This document shows positions 5,360-10,037 of a stretch of 10,037 nucleotides of DNA, piece by piece. Location of the stretch: assembly GCA_905480065.1 (NCBI GenBank), contig CAJQOV010000131.1, positions 1 through 10,037 on the forward strand, in the 5' to 3' direction. This DNA comes from an uncultured Gammaproteobacteria bacterium (lineage in GTDB: Bacteria > Pseudomonadota > Gammaproteobacteria > UBA9214). Positions within the stretch are counted from its first letter, which is position 1, and the number at the start of each line of letters is the position of its first letter. The notes below the pieces were generated by a model that did not search any database, had not been told where the DNA came from, and was given only the letters and a program-made list of their open reading frames with translations. The translations under genes were made by a program, and so were the position numbers.

Positions 5360-7180
5360 TCAGAATCCGTACAGGGCGGGCAACAGCCAGCTTAATACCA
5401 GCCACATGATCAGGGTCAGGGGCAGACCGATGCGCACAAAATCACCGAACCGGTAACCGCCCGCATTCATTACCAGCAGATTGGTCTTGTATGCCATGGG
5501 CGTGGCGTAGCTCATGTTTGCGCCGAACAGCACGGCCAGCACGAATGCCTCCGGCGGCAGTCCCAGACCGTGGGCGATCGAGATCGCGACCGGTGTGCCG
5601 ATCACGGCGGCGGCGTTGTTGGAAATGATGTTGGTCAGCAGCGCCATCAGCAGTATCAGGCCACTCAGGATGAACGCCGGCGCCAGGCCGTCGGTCAGCG
5701 CGAGGTAGAGTTCCGCCAGCCAGCTGGTTGCACCGGTCCGGGTCAGCGCCATGCCCAGCGCCAGGCTAACCACCACGATCAGGATTACCGAACTGCTCAA
5801 GGCATTGCTGACATCGCGCCATGCCAGGCCACCCAGCAACAGCATGAGCAGGGCGCCAGCCATGGCACTGATTGCGATGGGCAGCAACCCCAGCGCAGCG
5901 CTGCCGATGACCAGAGCGACAATCAGCAACGCCACCGGGGCCCTGGCCGTGGAGGGCAGGTCGGCGGTAGCGTCCAGTACCAGCAGCTCGCCGGAACGCT
6001 TGAGTTCGGCAATCTGCTCGCGCGCACCCTGTACCAGCAGGATATCGCCGACTCGCAGACGTTCATCGCCGATGTTCTTGCGCAAGGTGTGCAAGGTGCT
6101 GCCGGCCTGGTGCAGCGCCAGTGTAACCAGCTGGTAGCGATCGCTAAAACGGCTGGCATTGAGGGTGCGATTGTCCAGCGGCGATCCCTGCACCACCACG
6201 ATCTCGGCCAGTTGCTGGTCGCTGGCCTCGAGCGGATGCTCTTCGTCGACTGCCGTGTCGCCGGAAAACAATGCGGCACCCAGTACCTGTTCATACTCCT
6301 TCAGCTGTGCCGGGGTGTCTCTTACCGACAGCAGGTCGTCGGCCAGCAATACCACGTCCGGAAGCGGCAGCAGTATGCTTGCGCCGCGCTGCAGGCGCTG
6401 CACTTTCATTTCACCGGCGGTGAGCTCGAGCGCTTCTGACAAGGGCTTGCCTGCTGCCGGGGAGTCCGCGACAATTTTCAGCTGCGCCGAGAAGATGCGC
6501 GGCGAGGTATCGGTGAGCTCGGTTTCACGTTCCGGCAGCAGGCGTGGCGCAATCAACCACAGGTACAGGTAGCCGAAACAACCGGCAATCATGGCCGGAA
6601 TGAAAAAGTCGAACATGCCGAACCGACGCAGCCCCAGGTCGCTTGCCACGCTGACCACCAGCAGGTTGGTGGAGGTGCCGATGGTGGTCGACATGCCGCC
6701 AACCAGGGTTGCCAGGCCCATGGGCATGAGGATGCCGGAGGCGCTGCTACCGGTGCGGATCGAAACGCTGATCAGGATGGGCAGCAGCAACACTACGATT
6801 GGGGTGTTATTGACAAAGGCGCTGAGCAGGCCGGCCAGCACCAGGGTAAGCAGCAGGGATAATTGCGGGCTGTGTGCCCAGGTTCTCGACAGCAGCCTGC
6901 CAACCGGTTCCAGTGCGCCGGTGCGGACCAGGGCGTGACCGACAATCATCAGCCCGCACACCGCCACCAGCGCCTCATGGCCAAAGCCGGAGAACAAATC
7001 CACCGCGTGCAGCGTACCGCTCTCGTCCTGATAGGGAAACCATTCAAAGCCGAGTGCAAGCAGCACCAGTACCACCAGGCTGGAGGTTTCCAGCGGAATG
7101 CGTTCACGGGTGAACAGAAACAGGGCAATGACAGTCAGCGTCAGGACCGCGATGGCATGGGTTTCAGGCAGTGCTGGCAT
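5360..7180 (-). CDS. SLC13/DASS-family membrane transporter with two RCK_C (TrkA-C) domains
   Basis: This is a 606-residue inner-membrane permease of the divalent anion/sodium symporter (ion transporter) superfamily. The two membrane halves show the internal repeat of the fold. The first (about 1-212) carries V-N-N-T-P at 123-127 and T-I-G-T-S-T-N at 166-172. The second (about 413-606) carries I-S-N-N-A-A-A at 519-525 and A-T-P-M-A-Y-K-T-N at 559-567. These stand where the SNT-type substrate/sodium motifs lie. Between them, about 227-305 and 322-405, are two soluble segments with RCK_C character (L-S-E-A-L-E-L-T-A-G then V-L-L-A-D-D-L-L, and L-R-V-G-D-I-L-L-V-Q-G), which in other proteins bind small ligands that gate transport. 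The architecture and length resemble E. coli YfbS and the sulfate-linked SAC1/SLT group. Substrate cannot be read from the sequence: sulfate or another oxyanion, or a dicarboxylate, are possible. No good Shine-Dalgarno precedes the ATG. It is transcribed towards purA. Confidence 0.9.
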   Translation of the reverse strand: MPALPETHAIAVLTLTVIALFLFTRERIPLETSSLVVLVLLALGFEWFPYQDESGTLHAVDLFSGFGHEALVAVCGLMIVGHALVRTGALEPVGRLLSRTWAHSPQLSLLLTLVLAGLLSAFVNNTPIVVLLLPILISVSIRTGSSASGILMPMGLATLVGGMSTTIGTSTNLLVVSVASDLGLRRFGMFDFFIPAMIAGCFGYLYLWLIAPRLLPERETELTDTSPRIFSAQLKIVADSPAAGKPLSEALELTAGEMKVQRLQRGASILLPLPDVVLLADDLLSVRDTPAQLKEYEQVLGAALFSGDTAVDEEHPLEASDQQLAEIVVVQGSPLDNRTLNASRFSDRYQLVTLALHQAGSTLHTLRKNIGDERLRVGDILLVQGAREQIAELKRSGELLVLDATADLPSTARAPVALLIVALVIGSAALGLLPIAISAMAGALLMLLLGGLAWRDVSNALSSSVILIVVVSLALGMALTRTGATSWLAELYLALTDGLAPAFILSGLILLMALLTNIISNNAAAVIGTPVAISIAHGLGLPPEAFVLAVLFGANMSYATPMAYKTNLLVMNAGGYRFGDFVRIGLPLTLIMWLVLSWLLPALYGF

Positions 7181-7196
7181 GGCGTGTTTCTGCGCG

Positions 7197-7221
7197 GTTA
7201 TGTCCGGATGCTAAACATAAC
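7197..7221 (-). promoter_or_regulatory. Inverted repeat just upstream of the transporter start
   Basis: GTTATG at 7197-7202 and CATAAC at 7216-7221 are perfect six-base inverted repeats with a 13-base centre. They lie 16 to 41 bases upstream of the transporter ATG. As DNA this could be an operator, and as RNA it forms a six-pair hairpin in the translation initiation region, where no Shine-Dalgarno is seen. A chance repeat cannot be excluded. Confidence 0.35.
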
Positions 7222-7236
7222 AGGGCGTATCCGGAT
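7203..7236. repeat. Pair of TCCGGA palindromes upstream of the transporter
   Basis: TCCGGA occurs at 7203-7208 and again at 7230-7235, where it extends to the perfect palindrome ATCCGGAT (7229-7236). Their centres are 27 bases apart. The first copy sits inside the loop of the GTTATG/CATAAC inverted repeat. Paired palindromes before a transporter gene are compatible with a dimeric regulator binding twice, but no known regulator consensus is recognised. Confidence 0.35.
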
Positions 7237-7371
7237 TCGATACACATCCCAGCGCGCAAGGGAGATCACCGGCACTGGCGCGCTGTGGAATGGAGATACG
7301 GCGGACTGATCTGCGCGACTGCCCCGGCAGCCGGATTAGTGGCGCAGTCAGGGCAGGGCAGTATGGTAAAT

Positions 7372-7458
7372 TGGTGCCGAGGAGAGGACTTGAACCTCCA
7401 CGGGGTTACCCCCACCAGCACCTGAAGCTGGCGTGTCTACCAATTTCACTACCTCGGC
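7372..7458 (-). tRNA. tRNA-Leu, anticodon CAG (decodes CUG)
   Basis: On the minus strand a complete 87-base class II tRNA can be folded, running from 7458 (5') to 7372 (3') with the CCA end encoded (TGG on the plus strand at 7372-7374). The acceptor stem is GCCGAGG pairing at both ends (7452-7458 with 7376-7382). The D arm holds AATTGGTAGAC, typical of leucine tRNAs. The anticodon stem pairs 7427-7431 with 7415-7419 around loop TTCAGGT, giving anticodon CAG at 7424-7422. A long variable arm (GGGG, TAAC, CCC region) is characteristic of Leu and the T loop is TTCAAGT. The discriminator base is A, as required by LeuRS. CUG is a heavily used codon in these GC-rich genes. It is divergent from rnr. 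There is no integrase and no repeat of its 3' end nearby, so no sign that it is an attachment site. Confidence 0.97.
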
Positions 7459-7469
7459 GGGATGCGGTC

Positions 7470-7483
7470 CAGCATGAATGCTG
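7470..7483 (-). other. Small hairpin in the tRNA-Leu 5' leader
   Basis: CAGCAT at 7470-7475 and ATGCTG at 7478-7483 are perfect inverted repeats, forming five or six pairs around a tight loop. If transcription starts near 7492 as the promoter predicts, this hairpin lies in the roughly 34-base precursor leader, 12 bases before the mature 5' end. It could influence RNase P or RNase E processing, but that is inference. Confidence 0.35.
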
Positions 7484-7498
7484 TTTGGCGAGGCGCGA

Positions 7499-7527
7499 AC
7501 TCTACCGCCTGATTTTTAACTTGTCAA
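7499..7527 (-). promoter_or_regulatory. Sigma-70 promoter of tRNA-Leu with GC-rich discriminator
   Basis: Read on the minus strand, TTGACA (7527-7522, perfect -35) is followed by exactly 17 bases and TAGAGT (7504-7499, four of six to TATAAT). Next comes TCGCGCC, a GC-rich discriminator of the kind that makes stable-RNA promoters sensitive to ppGpp in the stringent response. The predicted start is near 7492, giving a leader of about 34 bases. The position directly upstream of the tRNA makes the assignment strong. Growth-rate or stringent control is inferred from the discriminator only. Confidence 0.8.
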
Positions 7528-7550
7528 TTTACCCGTCATACCCGCACTAT
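7521..7550 (+). promoter_or_regulatory. Possible rnr promoter sharing its -35 with the tRNA promoter
   Basis: TTGTCAA at 7521-7527 reads as a -35 on both strands: TTGTCA (5 of 6) on plus and TTGACA on minus. On plus, CACTAT at 7545-7550 lies 18 bases downstream and matches only three of six consensus bases. A start near 7557 would give a leader of about 23 bases. The -10 is poor, so the true rnr promoter may lie elsewhere in the 121-base gap. Confidence 0.25.
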
Positions 7551-7579
7551 TAGGTCGACTCCCAGCAAACGAATCCATC

Positions 7580-9961
7580 ATGCCTGTCAAAAAAACCGGA
7601 AAACCCAGAAAACGTACCCAGCAAGATCCTCACGCCGAGCGTGAGGCAACCCGCTATGAACAGCCCATTGCCAGCCGGGAACACATCGCCACGGTAATCG
7701 GTGCAGCCGATCATCCGCTGAACCGCGACGACCTTGCCGGTCTTCTCGATATCAGCGGGGAGGATGGCCTGGAAGCACTGCGGCGGCGCCTCAATGCCAT
7801 GTCTCGGGACGGACAGCTGGTGCGTAACCGGCGCGATTGCTATGCGCTGGCAGACCAGTTTGACCTGGTCCCGGGGCGCGTGATCGCACATCCCGACGGC
7901 TTCGGTTTCCTGGTGACCGACGACGAGGGCGATGATGTACACCTGTCCGCACGCCAGATGCGCTCCTTGTTCCATGGCGATCGTGCGCTGGTGCGTATCA
8001 CCGGCCTGGACCGGCGCGGCCGCCGTGAAGGCTCGGTGGTCGAGGTACTGAAACGCAATACCCGCACCGTGGTCGGGCGCTTCTTCACGGAACGTGGTGT
8101 GCAGTTCGTCAGTCCCGATAGCAAGCGCTTGCCGATGGAGATTGCCGTCCCCTCCGGTGAAGCCAATGGCGCACAACACGGCCAGATCGTCACCGTGGAA
8201 ATCCTCGAACAACCCACCAAGCGCTCGCCGCCGGTCGGCCGTGTGATCGAGGTGCTGGGCGACCACATGGCGCCGGGCATGGAAATCGACATTGCCATTC
8301 GCAGCCACGAGATTCCGCAGGCCTGGCCTGCCGCGATCGAGCAGGAAATCGTGGCATTCGGCACCGAGGTGCCGGCCGCCGCCAAGCGCGGCCGCGAGGA
8401 TCTGCGCGAGGTGCCGCTGGTGACCATCGATGGTGCCGATGCGCGTGACTTTGACGATGCCGTGTTTTGCGAAGCCACCCCCGGGGGCTGGCGACTGCTG
8501 GTCGCGATTGCCGATGTCTCGCACTACGTACACCCGGACACCGCGCTGGACACGGAAGCCTTTGAACGCGGCAATTCGGTGTATTTTCCGGAGCGTGTCA
8601 TTCCCATGTTGCCGGAAGTGCTGTCCAACGGCCTGTGCTCGATCAACCCGGACGTCGATCGCCTCTGCCTGGTCTGCGAGCTGATCTTCAAGCGCGACGG
8701 CAGCGTGGTGCGCTCGCGCTTTTTCAATGGCCTGATGCGCTCCCATGCGCGCCTTACCTATGGCGAAGCCGCCTCCATCATGGTGGATCGGGATGCAGCG
8801 GCACGCGAACGCCGTGCCGCGCTGGTCAAACACCTCGACGAGCTTTACCACCTGTACCTGGCCCTGCGCAAGGCGCGCGTCCAGCGCGGAGCAATTGACT
8901 TCGATACCACGGAGACACGCATCCTGTTCGGCGCGGACCGCAAGATCGAGCGCATCGTGCCGCTGGTGCGTAACGATGCACACAAGGTGATCGAGGAATG
9001 CATGATCGCCGCCAACGTGGCCGCAGCGCGCCTGCTGGAACGGCACCACATGCCCGCCCTGTACCGCATCCATGCCGCGCCCGCAGCGGTGAAAATTGCC
9101 GACCTGCAGGAGTTTCTCAACGAGCTCGGACTGGGTTTGCGCGGTGGCAGCAAGCCGTCCGGTCGCGACTATGCGGCCCTGCTCGAGGTGGTGCGCGATC
9201 GCCCCGATGCACACCTGATCAATACCGTACTGCTGCGTTCCATGCCGCGCGCCGAGTACAGTCCGGCGAATATCGGGCATTTCGGGCTGGCTCACGAATG
9301 TTATGCGCACTTTACCTCGCCGATCCGGCGTTATCCGGACCTGCTGGTGCACCGTGCCATCCGGCACGTACTGGCGGGCAAAAAGCCGGACAGCTTCCGT
9401 TACCGGGCAGACGCGATGGCGGACATTGGCGACCATTGCTCGGCGGCCGAGCGCCGTGCGGACGATGCCACCCGCGATGCGGTCGACTGGCTGAAGTGCG
9501 AGTTCATGCTCGACAAGGTCGGTGAAACCTATCTCGGTATCATCACCAGCGTGACCTCGTTCGGTATCTTCGTCGAGTTGCGTGACATTTATGTAGAAGG
9601 CCTGGTGCACGTTACCGCACTGGGCAATGATTACTATCACTATGAACCGGCGCGGCACTGGTTGATGGGGGAGCGTACCCACCGCATTTTCCGGCTCGGT
9701 GACGAGGTCAGCGTGAAGGTGGTGCAGGTGAACCTGGATGATCGCAAGATCGATTTCGAGTTGAGCGAGAGTCCGTCAAAGCGCCGCAGCGGGGCGGGCA
9801 AGCGCACCGGCCAGCAGGGTGGCAAGGATACCGGCAAGCGCACCGAACAGCAGGATGGCAAGGATACCGCCAAGGTAGCAGCCAAGTCCGTGCGCAAGAC
9901 CGCGAAAAAAGCGCGCAGCAAGGCCGGGCTGCGCCGCAAGGGCCGCCGCAAGGAAGGCTAG
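7580..9961 (+). CDS. rnr: Ribonuclease R, 3'-5' exoribonuclease
   Basis: RNase R degrades structured RNA from the 3' end to short oligomers and acts in mRNA decay, rRNA quality control, trans-translation and cold adaptation. The 793-residue product (E. coli 813) has the full domain order. A winged-helix region lies at about 25-90 (P-I-A-S-R-E-H-I, then L-R-R-R-L-N-A-M-S-R-D-G-Q-L), with two cold-shock domains at about 95-155 and 160-240. The RNB catalytic domain covers about 275-600, with T-I-D-G-A-D-A-R-D-F-D-D-A giving metal ligands Asp284, Asp290, Asp292 and Asp293. It also has S-H-A-R-L-T-Y, R-N-D-A-H-K-V-I-E-E-C-M and Y-A-H-F-T-S-P-I-R-R-Y-P-D-L. An S1 domain is at about 645-728, followed by a Lys/Arg-rich tail at 729-793 that holds a tandem repeat. 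The ATG at 7580 fits the family N-terminus, but no Shine-Dalgarno precedes it, so initiation may be weak. rlmB starts six bases after the stop. Confidence 0.98.
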   Translation: MPVKKTGKPRKRTQQDPHAEREATRYEQPIASREHIATVIGAADHPLNRDDLAGLLDISGEDGLEALRRRLNAMSRDGQLVRNRRDCYALADQFDLVPGRVIAHPDGFGFLVTDDEGDDVHLSARQMRSLFHGDRALVRITGLDRRGRREGSVVEVLKRNTRTVVGRFFTERGVQFVSPDSKRLPMEIAVPSGEANGAQHGQIVTVEILEQPTKRSPPVGRVIEVLGDHMAPGMEIDIAIRSHEIPQAWPAAIEQEIVAFGTEVPAAAKRGREDLREVPLVTIDGADARDFDDAVFCEATPGGWRLLVAIADVSHYVHPDTALDTEAFERGNSVYFPERVIPMLPEVLSNGLCSINPDVDRLCLVCELIFKRDGSVVRSRFFNGLMRSHARLTYGEAASIMVDRDAAARERRAALVKHLDELYHLYLALRKARVQRGAIDFDTTETRILFGADRKIERIVPLVRNDAHKVIEECMIAANVAAARLLERHHMPALYRIHAAPAAVKIADLQEFLNELGLGLRGGSKPSGRDYAALLEVVRDRPDAHLINTVLLRSMPRAEYSPANIGHFGLAHECYAHFTSPIRRYPDLLVHRAIRHVLAGKKPDSFRYRADAMADIGDHCSAAERRADDATRDAVDWLKCEFMLDKVGETYLGIITSVTSFGIFVELRDIYVEGLVHVTALGNDYYHYEPARHWLMGERTHRIFRLGDEVSVKVVQVNLDDRKIDFELSESPSKRRSGAGKRTGQQGGKDTGKRTEQQDGKDTAKVAAKSVRKTAKKARSKAGLRRKGRRKEG
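9797..9868 (+). repeat. 36-bp tandem duplication in the rnr tail
   Basis: Two consecutive 36-base units, 9797-9832 and 9833-9868, differ at only three positions. They encode G-K-R-T-G-Q-Q-G-G-K-D-T and G-K-R-T-E-Q-Q-D-G-K-D-T, residues 740-751 and 752-763 of RNase R. The unit is in frame and adds two basic/polar 12-residue modules to the disordered RNA-binding tail. The near identity at the DNA level suggests a recent duplication. Confidence 0.93.
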
Positions 9962-9967
9962 CCGGCA

Positions 9968-10037
9968 ATGGCAGAGGCGGGGCTGGTATATGGGCGGCAT
10001 GCGGTAAGCAGTCTGCTGCTGAGCCGGCCGGGCGCCG
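9968..10037 (+). CDS. rlmB: 23S rRNA (guanosine-2'-O)-methyltransferase RlmB, N-terminal start (partial)
   Basis: The ATG at 9968 opens a frame that runs off the window after 23 codons. The visible peptide M-A-E-A-G-L-V-Y-G-R-H-A-V-S-S-L-L matches the start of RlmB/TrmH-family SpoU methyltransferases, where (I/V)-Y-G-(I/R)-H-A-V opens the substrate-binding domain. RlmB methylates the ribose of G2251 in the 23S rRNA P loop. AGGAAGG at 9951-9957, inside the end of rnr, provides the ribosome site 10 bases upstream. The gene starts six bases after the rnr stop, so the two are very probably co-transcribed, as the rnr-rlmB pair is in most gammaproteobacteria. The catalytic knot domain lies outside the window. 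Confidence 0.88.
   Translation, partial: MAEAGLVYGRHAVSSLLLSRPGA

Larger units (their letters stand above)
7181..7371 (-). other. Spacer between tRNA-Leu and the transporter gene
   Basis: These 191 bases hold no gene I can support. Read on the minus strand it is the 3' trailer of the tRNA followed by the leader of the transporter. It includes a loose stem (GACTGC at 7317-7322 with GCAGTC at 7344-7349, 21-base loop) and an inner one (CTGCC at 7319-7323 with GGCAG at 7326-7330). Neither is followed by a T-tract, so no intrinsic terminator is evident and tRNA transcripts may read through into the transporter gene. No strong sigma-70 promoter is visible for the transporter. Confidence 0.5.

Noticed and set aside
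5570..6439. A 289-codon plus-strand open frame inside the transporter gene
   Set aside because: It is Gln/Arg/Gly-rich and overlaps the transporter on the opposite strand, whose membrane helices and SLC13 motifs are unmistakable.
7372..7458. tRNA-Leu as an attachment site, with the transporter as imported cargo
   Set aside because: I found no integrase, no second copy of the tRNA 3' end in the window, and no obvious change in base use in the transporter gene.
7491..7518. A terminator-like pattern on the plus strand: AGGCG and CGCCT arms followed by TTTTT
   Set aside because: The stem is only five pairs with a 10-base loop, no plus-strand gene ends just upstream, and the T-run is part of the spacer of the tRNA promoter.
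7550..9682. A 710-codon open frame on the minus strand opposite rnr
   Set aside because: It lies wholly antisense to a clear RNase R gene, has His/Gln/Arg/Asp-rich composition typical of reverse-frame reading of GC-rich codons, and shows no recognisable domain. It is a codon-bias shadow.

Overview
This window is a GC-rich (by eye roughly 60%) bacterial chromosome segment with the gene order of a gammaproteobacterium outside the enterics. The order hflX - hflK - hflC - DUF2065 (yjeT-like) - hisZ - purA, followed further on by rnr and rlmB, is a known conserved neighbourhood in Pseudomonas and many Chromatiales-like lineages. A hisZ gene also implies a short-form, HisZ-dependent HisG elsewhere in the genome. 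No genus can be assigned from the sequence alone.

Layout. Bases 1-5295 hold a rightward gene set: the 3' end of hflX (ribosome-associated GTPase), hflK and hflC (inner-membrane SPFH pair that forms the FtsH-associated complex, overlapping by one base), a 61-residue two-helix membrane protein (DUF2065), hisZ (regulatory subunit of ATP phosphoribosyltransferase), and then, after a 252-base leader region rich in small repeats, purA (adenylosuccinate synthetase). Convergent to it on the minus strand is a 606-residue SLC13/DASS-type membrane transporter with two RCK_C (TrkA-C) domains in its central loop (5360-7180). Also on the minus strand is a complete tRNA-Leu with anticodon CAG (7372-7458). 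A 121-base divergent region separates the tRNA from rnr (RNase R, 7580-9961, plus strand). The first 23 codons of rlmB (23S rRNA Gm2251 methyltransferase) begin six bases after the rnr stop and run off the window.

How the genes work together. HflK/HflC tune FtsH proteolysis at the membrane, and HflX rescues or splits stressed ribosomes. HisZ activates the first step of histidine synthesis, which consumes ATP and releases AICAR into the purine pathway, while PurA makes adenylosuccinate for AMP, so hisZ and purA sit at a metabolic crossing point. RNase R, RlmB and the tRNA are RNA-metabolism genes. The strongest regulatory signal is a tRNA promoter with a perfect TTGACA, a 17-base spacer, TAGAGT and a GC-rich discriminator. 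Its -35 overlaps, on the opposite strand, a possible -35 for rnr.

I see no mobile element, CRISPR array, defence gene or unknown multi-gene system. The window is essentially ordinary housekeeping DNA. The points worth a second look are small: a recent-looking 36-bp tandem duplication in the basic tail of RNase R, paired repeats upstream of the transporter, the repeat-rich purA leader, and the back-to-back promoter.
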